A stretch of DNA of 64,000 bases from Acorus gramineus. Its lineage: Eukaryota; Streptophyta; Magnoliopsida; Acorales; Acoraceae. How positions within the stretch are numbered: the stretch's first letter is position 1; the number at the start of each line of letters is the position of its first letter. The notes below the pieces were generated by a model. The model saw only the letters and a program-made list of their open reading frames with translations, ran no database searches and was not told the DNA's origin. The stretch is from positions 2,804,208 through 2,868,207 of the forward strand of contig JAUJYN010000012.1 in assembly GCA_030737835.1 (NCBI GenBank), written 5' to 3'. This document shows positions 32,757-45,545 of this stretch, piece after piece. Position numbers and translations under genes: made by a program.

Positions 32757-35700
32757 TCAGTCGTCGGTGCCGAAGTAGCGATCCCCAAATTCCCCAAGCC
32801 CAGGGATCACACGATACTCTTCGTTCAGCGCGACATCGATCTCTGATGTGACAATCTTCAGAGAGGGGAATCGCTGGCAAACGCAGTGTATCCCTTCGGG
32901 TGCCTATGCCGGATATACAGATTATTAGGAAACATATTGAACCATTTCTAAACAGGTATACAAGGACTATTAACATGTGAGAAAAGTGTGATTACATATG
33001 CTTGACATGTTAATATAAGGTACAGTTTAGACATTCAATGTAGACATACCAAGAAAAATTAGATAAAGCAGTCATCTGGATAGAATTGTGGGTTGACATG
33101 TAACAAATGAATTATTTGTAGTATGATATCTACCAACAAATAGCGCTTTCAACTGTCAAAAAATAATATATCTTTTAACCACTACCTATAGTATATGATA
33201 TATTTCACAATGATACCATTTTTGGGGGTAAAATTCATGCATTAACCTAAAATGTTTTGTAATATTTGCTTTTGACAAAAACGTGATGCAAAAATATAAT
33301 ATACTCTTGACCATACATAAAAGTAAAGAAGTGAATGGAATTTGTTGTGAGAAACTCACAGAGATAAGGTTGAGAAAGATAATGTGGCTTTCAGGCACTC
33401 CTTTCTGGATGAGAAGATCAATTGCTTGGTTTGCAGAATTACCTGGAAAAAAGTCATGGATAGTTGTGTAACAATAAACAGAGATTTTTCACAGAACTTG
33501 AAAAGCAGCAGGAGGTACAACTACATGGCAAAGAAAGCTAAAGGTGGCAATCATTCTACTTTCAAATTAGGGATGAGTACATGATAAAAGTGGCAGTACC
33601 ACAGTAGTTATATTTTCAAACTAGCATGGATGAGTACATGGTTTTTCTTTTTTCCTGTTTTGTTACTTGTATAAAGTTTTGAGTGTCATAATTCCAATAA
33701 TCATCTCTTGAAATTTTAATCACAACAAAAGTTTCTATCTTTGCCATGCATGTAAAATAACGTTGCATGCACATTGCTCAGGACAAGATATCTTTCCGTA
33801 TGATGAAATGAGTTCCATAAATTAAACTGTCAGCATCATTTAACTAAAGCAATTGCTTCGTTGGCCATCAGATAAACTATTGATATTAGTCGTCTAGATT
33901 CATCATAGAACTGATGGTCTATTAGGATTTACAGTTAGTGTTGTCTAATTATCCATTTTTAATCATTATAGTTCAAAAAAAATTCCCAATAAAATCAATA
34001 TTTGAAACATTAGTCCCAGGTCAAAATATGGCAGCAAGGAAGCAGTAATAGCCTAATAGGTCATTCTACTAGTCTACAATTTAAAAAATACAAACCTGTG
34101 GCAAGAACCGGGTCTAGAAGTAAGACATGCCTTTCTGAAATATCTGACGGCAGCTTCTCATATATAAGCTGATTCAAAGCAAGCAAATCAACAATACATC
34201 CCATGACTATTATATTTCTTCTATGTATATAGGTATAGCCTAACCTGCTTTCCATTGTCACCATCACGATGTATCAAAATTTTTCCAATTTTTATTCCTT
34301 TACAACATGCACGCAAAGCATTCTCCATGCTCTCACCACTGCAACAGCAGAACATACACCACATTAATTTTACACACGTAAAAGTAGTTGCTCAACAGAG
34401 CACTACAACTTTGTACAGTCTATGGAACATGAAAACTGAAGTTGTCATGCAAACTACTCACCGAGTTTAAGACGGCAGACGAGGGAAACAAATAAATTTG
34501 TAATTTATTTTACTAGTGTATCAAGTTGAACATAATCTACCAAAGTTCATGCATAATTCAATCTCCAAAACATACTCATGTTACTTCAATCCTTACTGAA
34601 AACCTCAAAGAGAAAATAAAAAGCATGTTCAAAAACCCTAGATTCACTAAAGTCATCATGCATAAAGAGACCCACATCAAAGACTTGGATAGTCAAATAT
34701 ATGACAGCTTATCATGTTGGGCAGAATACTTTTACCCCGATCACGGGTTAAGGGAGTATAAGGGGGGTAAGAATACTTTTACCCCGATCACGGGTTAAGG
34801 GGGTATAAGGGGGGTATAAGGGTGGTATACGAATGGATAGGAAAAATGACTGTTTGTTTGCAGAGTATGATATTTACTATGCCAGTATAAATGAGTATAA
34901 GAGAGTATAACAATTCTAAGTAACCCCTAGGATAAGCTATACTCAGTTTATCTATTCCCATTGATAAGTGGGGCCCACCATCACATTAAAAAAAATCATA
35001 TCTCATCACATCAAATCACCTATCACCACCTCTTATACATCAATAGAGTCCACATGTCAAATCAACTTTTTACACCTTATTTATTTTTTATTTTTCATCA
35101 ACCAAACAATTCAACCTTTATTCTTACGTTTTCCAATGAGAATAAAAAAAACACAACCAAACAAAAAATCACTTATTCATATAGAATTGCTATCTATACT
35201 GGCATAGTTATCTATCTAGAATAACTCAATTCCTTAATCCAAACGGAGGCTTAGGGGGGAAAAAAGAAAGAAAAGAAGAAAAAGACTAAATTCCATTTGT
35301 ACCAACACAGATCCGCTCAACAGAAACTACGAAAAAATGTAAATAAAAAAAACACTTGAAAACAAATGATGTTGTTGCTCACTAAGAAAGCCATGATGTT
35401 TTAAGTAGAAACATTTTGAATTTTGAGCCTGGACTTTGCATCCCATCATTTAAGTTTTTTGCACTTCAGACACCATCATTTAAAGATTTTTTAAGGCCAT
35501 CTAACTCAAATTTCCATTTACAGTATATACCAATCTAAATTGAAGCATATTATCCATTTATTCACAACTTAGTTCTACACAGAATTAACCAGTAAAGATA
35601 CCGAACCAATACCTGAATCAGGGCTCACCTTCTAATAATGGATACACCACAAAGTTTCTTGCAGAAGTCCACTCCAGTGTACACAGAACCTGATCCAAGA

Positions 35701-38700
35701 AACCAAGTATATCTTACATCCAAAACTCAAGCAACTTCAGTGCAGAACATGCAATACAAGTTTCAAAGCATAGTTCGTAATTGATTAGCACAAACAATCT
35801 CAAAGATTTATGAATGGGTTGCTTTATTTGTCGTTTGTCGTTTCTTCTATAACGTCACATAAACAAAAAGGGATTCCACTAATATACAATAAGTGCACAT
35901 GATGAATATATAGTGCTCATTAAGCTTCCAACAGTTCACAGTCCGTAGATTTTTTAACATAGCAGAGCGCAACCAAATACATACAACCAATACAGGGAGT
36001 TTATAAGCCCCTGTTTGGTAATATGGAATAGAATTGTTCTTCAGGCTGAATAACAATTCTATTAAGTTGTTCTAACTTTCTGATTGCTTGCATTTCAATT
36101 TTATTCTAAACGAAATAGAAAATATGTCTATTGTGTTTATTTAGGGGCAGTCATTGAAGTGGAATAAAAGTTGAATAAGCTTATCATGCCAACCTTCCAC
36201 TGGACTAGCCTACTTATCTAGTTTTAAAATGAGTAGCTAATCAGTCCTATTCTAGCGCAAACCAAATGGAAAAAAACATGGCAAGTCCTATACCTATTTT
36301 GTCCATAAAAAAATGAAAGATAAGTTTTTATGAATAGAAAATGAAATTATACCAACATACTGAAGTAAATTAATCAACACAACACACCTCAATGGTCCAG
36401 TCTTCTGTCGGGTCAGCTAAAAACAGAAATACATTAATCAACACAAAATGAGAACAAACTTTAGCAAGCACCTGTATCAAAAAATATGAATATGCATCTC
36501 TATCTAACAGTATCCACGGATCATTGAATATTTTCTCTTCAAAAAACCTAAAGCTTAAAATAAAAGAGGTTATCCCAATTATTAGGGTTGGCTTTATGAT
36601 TTATTCCACCATAAATTCTTGTGATTCGTGCCTCACTATTTCCATCCACTCGTTGAGGTCTTGCTAATTCTTGGAGACATAAACTTAATACTCTGCCTCC
36701 TCTTTACTGCAAGGCCATTCGTTACACTGGTACAGAGTACCTCAATACCATTCTCCTAGTTCATGCCCTGCTATTACTATTCCTAACAATCCTATCAAAG
36801 AAATTCTGACCACACAATTATTTTGAATGTTTTGTTAAACAAACAATGTTGTGCTTTAAGACTTTGAGAACTTTTACACCAAACCAAGTTCATGTGATGC
36901 AAAAAATCAAGCCAAAAAGGGTATCCTGTTTTTTGAGTCGTATGGCCCAATCTGACACCAATCCATGTCCATTTCATTGTTATAAAGGACAAAGGATAGA
37001 CTTGCAAAGCCATTATTAATGACATGTCTTACATCTTAAGAAGCACATTAACAATATAGTTGGGCACAATAGATGAACCAGTACCGATACAACCACAAAT
37101 GTATCTAAGAAACCACAATGATAAATAATTATAGTTCTGTTAATTATTTCTGATTCGCTTAACATACCTGTTGGAGTGATCACTTGCTTCTCAGTAAATG
37201 GCAAATGGCCAAGACCATGCTCCACCACCTAAAAAATGTACGAAAATCAAATTAATATTCATTCAATTAACAATGCAAGTATTATTTCTTCTAGAAAGGA
37301 GATATATCTACACTATCCACCAAAATGCAATTAAGAAATGAAAACGGTGGTGAAATATACCAAGCGTATAAGCCGATCAGAATAGAAGATGAAGTCATGT
37401 TTAGATATGTCCCTGTCACGAATTAGTGTATGCATTCCTCGTATCTGTTCACAAGGACTTCTATAAGCATTACTATCAGAACACGGATGAGCAGCGGCAA
37501 TGCAAGGAATTAAGAGACATTAAAAATGGACGTCTGATGAAAATATTCAGGCATAAATGTAGAAAGAATGGTACCTGAAATGTTGATTGAATGACATTTA
37601 CAGTGGGATAAATTTTGCACAAGTTATGCTGACCAAGCTTTGTCCGGATATGTTGGACGATCAAATCAATTGCAACATGATTATCACCTCCCCGAGGTAT
37701 GATAACATCGGCATACTTCTTTGATGGAAGGACAAAATCATCAAAAGCAGGTTTCACAAATTTTGCATACTGCACAATTCAAGAAAAAAAGTAGAGCATA
37801 CCGACAACCATGGCAATCAAAAGAATCTGACTTGTTATATAAATACATATAAATTGAATACAGAGAGTTAAGTCTAGAAACTCGCTAATGTTAAATAACT
37901 CTAGGGCTGCTGTGCAGGAAAAGAAGAAGGAAGCTAGTTATTGTTGATAGGACAAGGTCAAAAGGCAACTGATGAATTTTATTCGAATCACGAAATGAAT
38001 AAGTTAGAACAATAATTCATTGACACCATTTGTGTTTCATGCAATCATGCTATTGGATGAACTCCCTCAAAAAGGAGCTCCTCATACAAATGTGGTAATA
38101 AAATAGTTTTTTTTATATATTAAAAAAATTATGGTATGGAATGAATAAATATTCCACTCACCCAAACATGAATAAGATTAAATTGAAAAAAATAATAATA
38201 ATAATAATACGGTAAAATATATAAAAAAAAAACTCCCCATTATATGGTCAATTAAATAAAAACTGCCCACCCAAATGAACAATTAATAAAATTATTGAAA
38301 CCCCCTCCCCCCACCAAAAAAAAAGAACACAATGGTTTCTTAACGGAACACAAAATCCAAATCAATGATGTAACAAAAGGATGAAAAGAAAAGGAGCAGA
38401 GAACAAAAAAGGGAAATTGGTCTTCAACGACCTAATATCATAATTGTATTATATTAGATTTTTCTTTGAGCATGTTAGGTAATAAATAAATGATTGAGAA
38501 TGCCAAAAAAGTAAGAAATACATTAGTTATTAAAAATTAAGGTTGAATTAACAAACTCGATCAAAAAAAGGTTGAATTAACAAACTAATTTTTAGGGAAA
38601 AAAAATGAACTGATTTTGGCAAGACGAAGACTTAGAGAGGTAGATTAGGAAATAGAAATCTTATTAACGAGCAAAAAATTGATGGGGGAAATCACTATGT

Positions 38701-41700
38701 TATGCATGACATTAATTAAGAGGGGGAGAGACTAATCTGGGTGAGAAACAGAAAAATGGAAGGGCATTTTGTGAAACCAAAAAAGCAAATGGACGAACAT
38801 GCCTTCCTGGTTAGTCATGTATAGTAGATATATTTATTCATTAATGGTTAACAAACAAGATTGCAGTACATAAATTGAGTTGTTTTAAGTGGTCGATGTG
38901 TCTATAAAAATAATTTAAAAAAAAAGGAAAGGAACAACTTAATTTACCCCAACTTTTCCCTATTTGCTAACCCTGAAATTTGTTTTAAGCAAACCAATTT
39001 CAATCAAAATCAGAACCTTTCACGTGACATCAACAATGAGAAGTCCTTACAGGTGAAGAGTATTTGATTTTGAACTAAAAGTCATAATGCATATGATATT
39101 TTTCAACCATTAAAATGACCAGCCATCTGAATGTGATGAGCAAAAACACCCAATAAAATCAAGTTTTGAAATCAAATAAAACTTGTCCTATTGATGGCCA
39201 AAATATCCCACAACACAAGCTAGTAAAAAAAAAAGGTTAATTTCCAGAAAAATGTAGCATCTTCGATCCCCCACCCCACAACACACCCCAAAAAAAAAGA
39301 AAAAAGAAGAAGAAATTAAACCATGCAAAATATCAATGGCATTCTGACCGGTTCATTGCAAAGTATGAGAAACTAAAAACCAAATCTATCCTCAGATAGG
39401 GCATAAGTAAGCTCCAACAAACAATTTGTTGGTGTTAGATGTGAATTATATGGCCACTGAAAATATTAATAGACAGTTACAAATGTATTCCATTTCATGC
39501 CATTTGAGAATCTAGTCTCATAAAAGACATATTTTACCTGTTCAAGAACAGAATTTACATCCCGTCCTCTCGCAACTGTGTCTCGTCTTATTCTTCGCGC
39601 AAGTCTAACATCAGCATCTAAGTACAAACAATAACATGGGATTAGAATACATGTGTCTGCATTAACTATATCTGATCAAAATTTCTAAGTAACAAGATGT
39701 ACTCATTACACAGATAAAAGTAGCCTACAAGATAAAGAAAAGGAATATGACAATAGAAATCTTTCCAAAAACAGCAGTAAAGTAAAAAAAAAAGCATTAT
39801 GATAAGCTAAAGTAACTAAACTAATGACTTCAAGAGAATCAAATCTGATGTTTGGTCATTGGGGGGGGGGGGGGGGGGGGGGGGGGTGCAGCATGCTGCT
39901 CCTGCATCACACTACCTTAGTATAGTAAAAAATTTGTCGACTTTTCTCATCAATAAAACATTGTAATCTCTGATTGGTTTACTGTAGAGTAGCAAATAAC
40001 TCATCATTTAAAGATCAAACATTGTTTTCTGAGTGGTTTTGCAATGCAGAGGCCCAGGCACCCAAACATGGTCCATGCATGCATGTATATGTACGTATGT
40101 ATGATCCATCATGTTTTGGATCCACATATGCATATGACTCTCCTTTTCCTGAATGAACTCGAATGATTCATCAAACATAGCATCTCATGTTCAAAGAAGA
40201 AAAGAGGGAAAAAAAACTCTTAATAATCTTAAAATACACCAATAATACCAGTTCAGAAATTCATCTCTACTGACTGTGAATTACAAACTATATCGAGTTT
40301 AGGAAAGCTGACTGATGCTGCAACCACGGCTACCTAATGCAGATTCCCATATAATAATCAACATTAGGCCTAAATCAGATGAATGTTAAGGACGATGATG
40401 ATGCCATTGCCTCACCACATAAATCAGGCATTTTATCCCTTGGGCCATCAATGTATATGATTTCACAGCTAAAAAAGGAAGCTCAAAGAAATTCATAAAA
40501 GCAATTATTACAAGCTACAGAAAAGAACGAGACCTGTATCAACAAAAATCTTCATGTTCATCAAATTCCGTACCCGCTGGTCATGGAAAACCAGAATTCC
40601 CTCCAGTATAATGACATCAGATGCATTGACCTTGTGAACAAGTTCAAATTAGAATGTAAAATAAGTGACTGTTCTGCACAGGTTTCCTAGAAAAGAACAG
40701 ATATATCAATATAAAAAGAATTTATCCACATGGGGATGGCTCTTTTGTTAGTCATGGGTCTGCTCCCCGTTGACTTACCCAATGCATATGGTTTGTGGGT
40801 GTTTGTGTGCATAAGGGGTTATTCCAAACTAATATTTGGTTCCTCATCACAAAAAAAATATATCTAAAGAATTTCCAACATGATTTCTAACAACATCCCC
40901 CAGTTACCTGTGATCTTCAAGTTTCTAGGAAAATTGCATGTATAAGATTTTTGTTTTTTAAGAATTGCAAATATAAGTTAATCAGTTCATGTTTAAAGCT
41001 GCCCCTAGTCTCGTTACACGCACTAAGTCATAGTCATTAAAAGACTCCATTTGGAACAGTAAACTAAAATCAATCAAAATACATGTGCTGAGCATCTGAA
41101 GAAGTCTTAAAAGTGATGAATATGAATGTTGGCATTTATTCTCCTCAGTAGATTAGACACCACATAACTCTTCGATTCCAATAAAAGTGTGTTTGAATTT
41201 GGGGGATTGACTAAAATTGGAAGTGCAATTCCACAAGAATTGGCAGACTCCCAATTCTTGGACCCACCTATCTACGTGAGAATTGAAAAGAAGGGACTTA
41301 GGATGATGGAATTCCAATTCCATCCAATTCTAAACTTTATTTTGAAGTCCAACCAGAAGAACTGACTGGGATTCAGAAATTTAATTTCAACCAGCCAGTT
41401 CCTCAATATAGTACATTACAGAGTGACAATGTTGTGCATTAGAAAACAGTAATATTTCAAAACATGGCATATTTTTCATTAATACCTCAGAACAATAAAA
41501 CACGCCTAGATAACTGCATGGAAGAGATGATCACCCTTTAACAACACAAATATAACGGCTAATATTTGGCATACTTTTCGAAAGCTTTCAGAGCACCGTC
41601 GGTGGTTCTTAAAGTCATATATGGGAACATTGACAGATTTCCCACATTTAAGCTGTCCAACGCACTCCAAAAGTTGCTCACTGTCGAATGCATCTGCAAA

Positions 41701-44496
41701 GAAACTACTAACTTTTTAACAACATTGATGTATTATTTGAAGTGCACTGATAAACAATGTATGTAATAGATTTGTAACCTTCGGCAGCATATTTTAAAAT
41801 ATTCAAATACCTACAAACATGATTAGCCTTAAGAATAATTACCAGGATGATCAAAATTATATTCATGAACATGCTCAGACTCTTCAGCAGTCAAACCACG
41901 GTAGAATGAATCCTGCATGGTAACAATTTGAGCAAGACTACGTGAGAAGACATGAATGGCAATGATACAAAGACGGAAAGGACTGCATTACTGGAAAATC
42001 ATTTTACAAAAATTAGTATGTTAAAAATAAAACATGGCAAGAAAAGGCAATATACTATATAAGCTGTAAATCAGACTCCATAACAAAAAAAACTAATAAA
42101 TCATAAATATCCACGTCATACGTCCGTAGATCACTTTGACAGAAACCAAAAAAAAAAAAAAAAACTTTTTTTTATTCCATATGATTTAATACCAAAATAA
42201 TATATTATTCCTCTATATACTTCATACCAACATGTCAATATGTCGAACTTTTTTTTAAAATAAAAATAGAGATAGGAGCGTCTTATTAATCAAGGAAGCC
42301 CCCAAACAAAATGGAGACGAGATCTCCAATAAAAAAAGAAAAAGAATAAGAAAAAGAACTTAGAAAACCTCACACAATTGGTGAATCCCACAAAGATAGA
42401 ACCCCAACTCTTACAACCCACAGCATGATAATAGATGGCGTATCCACTCCTAATATATAAACAACCAAACTTTTAAGGAGAGAAGTGATAGCTGCCCAAC
42501 CATATAAAACCTTTTGCGTTGGAAGAGAGCGTGTGATCCATATGTTCCAACACACTTGGGGAACGAGCCATTGGAATTTTATAAGATTGCTCCGATCGCT
42601 TCTCTTGCGTCTCTCCTAGAACCATTTCCACATGCCTTCTAGATTTCCAAAAGCACATTGGGACCCTAGTGAGGAGCCCACCCGTAGCCAAATCCGAGCA
42701 CAAAAAAACCCAAAAAGAAGTTGATCTCTAAATTCCTCTACCCTTTCACTAAAGATACATAGTCCGTCGTTGCCTTATTAATGGAAAGGGCCTTGTCAAG
42801 TGCAAGCAACAACCACATGAAGCAACGGATCTTCAGAGGAGCAAGTGCACCCAAACAAGAAGTCACGGCGGGAAGCCAACTTCCAAGACACTGTCTCCCC
42901 TTCTTCCAAATCCAATTCCACCTTTTCAAAGATGCAAAGAGAGAAGCCAATTCCGAATTAAACATCAATCAGATTGTGACGGAAATGAGGGAGCCAAACA
43001 ATGCAATTTTTTTCAACAAGAGAAAGAATCACAAATAAGATCGTTCAAGGCTACTCGGAAAAAAGGTTGGGGAAAAAGAAAGGTGTGTCTCGGATCCAAT
43101 TGTTATGGGCTATCGGCAACATGTCAGACTTGGTAAAGAAACTTGAAAACTCTCTCCAAAAGTGGTAGGTGTGTTTTGGAAATCATTACTGGCTCATGAA
43201 TTGGTGGGAAATATATCCAGATCAATTTGCATGCTTTCAATTCGCATGATCATATTTTATACTACCAGCTTAATCACCCAAATTAGGGAATGATGTCTGC
43301 AGCCTGGGGGTTTGTTTCCTTTCCTTCTTTTTTTTGTGAGAATTGGTGCCCCTTGGGAATTGATCCTTGAATAAGGAGAGGGGGTGCTAACCAGATAAGC
43401 AAAGCTCAGTTCGCAGTCAGAGAAGAAAAGGGAAATGGGTACAAGAAAGGGAAACTCATCTCAGATTCTTAATCCTCTGTCCTCCCCCAATCTGTTTGTT
43501 GGGGCATTCTAGCTCACTCAGAATGAGAATCTCCTCAAAGGGACAAAAATGTTACCCAGAGAACACTTTGCCCATTCACGTAATAAATTCTGAAAGGCTA
43601 AATATAGTGGGGAATGGGACACCATATAATGAGTGAGCAACTAATGCAAGTGGGACTTCAAGCAAGGACGCTCCTGATACATACTTTTTTTCTCTTCGTT
43701 ATCACACATATTCTCTTTTCCTGATTGCTAAATGGATAAACACCACCTTTCCTTTAATAAATAGTTAAAAGGCATAATTTTGTTAATAAATATAACAAAC
43801 AGATTCCTTAAAACAAACTCCACCGATCCTTCTCATACATTTCCTACCTGACATGACAATCTTGCTCCTCATTTTCACTTCCAAATTTCCATGCTTTCAT
43901 CACAGAAATCATTTCCCAGCCAGTAACCATCTCCCAGATTTATACATAATAAAAACAAAACAGCACCACTCAAAAAAAAAAAAAAAAATGGAACATCAGC
44001 AATACTGTCTAAAATAATGCTATACTTAAGGGATCGCAAATCATCAAAAAATTGGGAAAAAATTAAAATCATATATATGAAAACAAGACACTCAAAGTCA
44101 CTAACACAATCATCCAAAACAACACAATCACAGATTAAGAGAAAAAAATAGTGTTAGGAGACAACAAGACCTGATTGATGAGGACGACGCGGTGGTCGTG
44201 GAGCTGCTGAATGATCATGTCGCAGACCGTCGTCTTCCCCGACGCCGTCCCACCCGAGACACCTACACAAGAGAACAAATCGATAAGAAGGAAGCGATGG
44301 TTAGGGTTAGGGTTTTGGCTGTGGTGGATTCTCTACCAATGACGAAGGGCTGCTTGGGCTGGGCGGGGCCATCGGAGGAGGAGCGGGCGGAGGTGGGGGT
44401 GGAGGGGGCGGAGAGGAGACCGTCGAGGCGGAGACCGCTGAAGTGCGCCGCCGACGCCACCTCCATCACGTAGTCCAACGCCGGCTTCTCCAACAT
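32757..44496 (-). CDS. UKL: Uridine kinase / uracil phosphoribosyltransferase-like bifunctional protein, 471 aa, 14 exons
   Basis: Pyrimidine-salvage enzyme: the N-terminal half phosphorylates uridine/cytidine and the C-terminal half has a uracil phosphoribosyltransferase fold, though that second activity has been questioned for plant UKLs. Exons: 44496-44337, 44262-44171, 41912-41843, 41693-41575, 40630-40534, 39617-39538, 37769-37575, 37444-37361, 37228-37168, 35689-35629, 34338-34245, 34168-34096, 33442-33360, 32903-32757. They total 1416 nt with no stop or shift, and every intron is GT-AG. Landmarks: Walker [13 protein letters not shown] (54-65), DSFYRGL (85-91), IPRGGDN (about 230), the PRPP loop DPVLATG (390-396) and the uracil-binding end [13 protein letters not shown]. 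There is no obvious transit peptide, so a cytosolic UKL3/4-like member is more likely than a plastid one. A GA tract precedes the ATG on the gene strand. A Pack-MULE-like element sits 151 bp upstream. Confidence 0.95.
34735..35250. mobile_element. Tourist-like MITE in UKL intron 10, left end tandemly duplicated
   Basis: It is flanked by TTA (34732-34734 and 35251-35253), the PIF/Harbinger target. The right end (reverse complement) reads CCTCCGTTTGGATTAAGG and the left end CCCCGATCACGGGTTAAGG. The first 47 bp of the left end occur twice in tandem (34725-34771 and 34772-34818). The interior shares long words (ccaatgagaataa, acaaccaaacaaaaaatca, gtcaaatcaac) with the copies at 45986 and 47766. 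Confidence 0.6.
35629..41574. other. Long UKL introns 4-9, transposon-derived filler
   Basis: Introns 4 (41574-40631), 5 (40533-39618), 6 (39537-37770) and 9 (37167-35690) are AT-rich. They contain MITE-like fragments: 36009-36290 begins cccctgtttggtaatatgg, and 41190-41410 is another. Intron 5 contains a run of 26 G (39861-39886) followed by the palindrome GCAGCATGCTGC. No second gene was recognised on either strand. Confidence 0.45.
39861..39886. repeat. Run of 26 G
   Basis: Uninterrupted G homopolymer in UKL intron 5. Related long runs: 22 G at 30905-30926, 22 C at 26992-27013 and 16 C at 20047-20062. Confidence 0.9.
42240..43140 (-). mobile_element. LINE 3' remnant in UKL intron 2
   Basis: The minus-strand frame 42968-42738 reads [20 protein letters not shown], the start of the reverse-transcriptase zinc-binding (zf-RVT) region of plant L1-type LINEs. 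Further broken frames continue to an A-rich 3' end near 42250. It is in the same orientation as UKL and has many stops. Confidence 0.55.
43141..44170. other. Proximal part of UKL intron 2
   Basis: AT-rich sequence with an A run at 43972-43988. No repeat ends or open frames of interest were found. Confidence 0.4.
44297..44317 (-). promoter_or_regulatory. Double telo-box in UKL intron 1
   Basis: ggttagggttagggtttt (gene strand AAAACCCTAACCCTAACC) lies 35-40 bases inside the first, 74-bp intron. Telo-boxes near the 5' ends of plant genes are known binding sites for telomere-repeat-binding and related regulators. Its function here is inferred only. Confidence 0.4.
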
Positions 44497-44500
44497 CGCC

Positions 44501-44502
<2 letters not shown>

Positions 44503-44538
<36 letters not shown>
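44503..44538. repeat. (CT)n microsatellite in the UKL leader
   Basis: About 18 CT units (GA on the gene strand) begin 7 bases upstream of the UKL ATG. GA/CT tracts are common in plant 5' UTRs. Confidence 0.85.
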
Positions 44539-44542
<4 letters not shown>

Positions 44543-44867
44543 CTTATAATGCTCCGCGGAACAGCGAATATATGCGCGGGTGTGTGTGGTGCGGAGAGGA
44601 ATATATAAAAGGAAGGAAGAGACGACGATTCGATGAGGTCATGTCGGGAAATGTTGGGTCCGGCCATTTGCACCCCTCTTTTATCCACACACCCCTGTCT
44701 TTATACACCCCACCCAGATAAGTTGAGTGCTTTAAATACTTCTAAGTAAATGAATCTTACAAAAGATCCATTTATGCAAGAGGAAGAGGGGGAGGGGGAG
44801 GAGGAGGGGGGAGGAAGGCTGGGGCAGAGGGCGGGGCTGGCCCGGGTGGGGAAGAGCGCCTCCGAGA

Positions 44868-45098
44868 AGATACGTCGACAGCCCTTGATGCTCGCAGAGA
44901 TCCGAGAAGGCGGAGAGGCGGTGAGGAGAGTCGCCCGATCAAAATCAACATCGGGTCGGTGTGGGGTTTTCGAGGCGAGTGCGTGGAAGCAGTGGTCGTG
45001 GAGGGTGTAGTGGGCGTAGGCGGAGACGAGGCAGACCAGGAGACGAGGTTCGGGGGGATGGAATCAAAGATGTGAACAAGTTGTTCTTTTTCTGCATG
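44868..45098 (-). pseudogene. Captured pentatricopeptide-repeat (PPR) protein fragment
   Basis: On the minus strand the frame reads VHIFDSIPPNLVSWSA, then after a one-base shift LVSAYAHYTLHDHCFHALAS and RPDVDFDRATLLTA, then after another shift LSAFSDLCEHQGLSTYLLG. The pattern FDxIPxxNxVSWxALxxAY...PDxxTxxxLLxAxS is that of PLS-class PPR proteins, which bind organellar RNA. At least two frameshifts and no ends of a gene are present, so it is a transduplicated fragment. Assignment rests on the repeat pattern alone. Confidence 0.6.
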
Positions 45099-45293
45099 CA
45101 TAAACACTACCAGTGTCTACGGTTTCACATTTCGTAGACACCCCATGTGTCAATCCTTTCAAAGAAAAAAAAATTAACATTTCATTTGTCCCTCCAAATC
45201 TCCACAAAAAAATAACAAATTGGTTGTCTCCCTCACCTCCCTTTATGGTAATAGCTCATGTCCCCTCTAAAAATCACTTAGCTTCATTTCTAA

Positions 45294-45545
45294 GACCTCG
45301 TTGACTGATCCAGTGTTTACAAAAGCTAACTCTATCGACAGTTCTAGAGTCTACAAAGTCCAGAAACCACTTGGCTTTGATTATGGAACCTCATCGACAG
45401 ATTCAGTGTCTACAAAATCAGACTATGTCAACAGTTCCAGTGCCTTTGGGTCCAGAAACCGCTTGACTTTGTTTGTGGGACCTTGTCGACAGATACAATG
45501 TCTACAAAATCTGACTTTGTCGACAGTTCTAGTGTCTATGAATAC
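45294..45545. repeat. Tandem repeat of about 93 bp, 2.7 copies, inside the Pack-MULE
   Basis: Units beginning gacctcgttgactgatccag, gaacctcatcgacagattca and gaccttgtcgacagatacaa start near 45294, 45387 and 45479. Each contains cagtgtctacaaaa- and gtcgacagttctagtg-type words. Confidence 0.7.

Noticed and set aside
44263-44688. UKL frame extended upstream of 44496
   Set aside because: The upstream codons translate the GA tract and Pack-MULE end; the ATG at 44496 is the one that resembles homologues.
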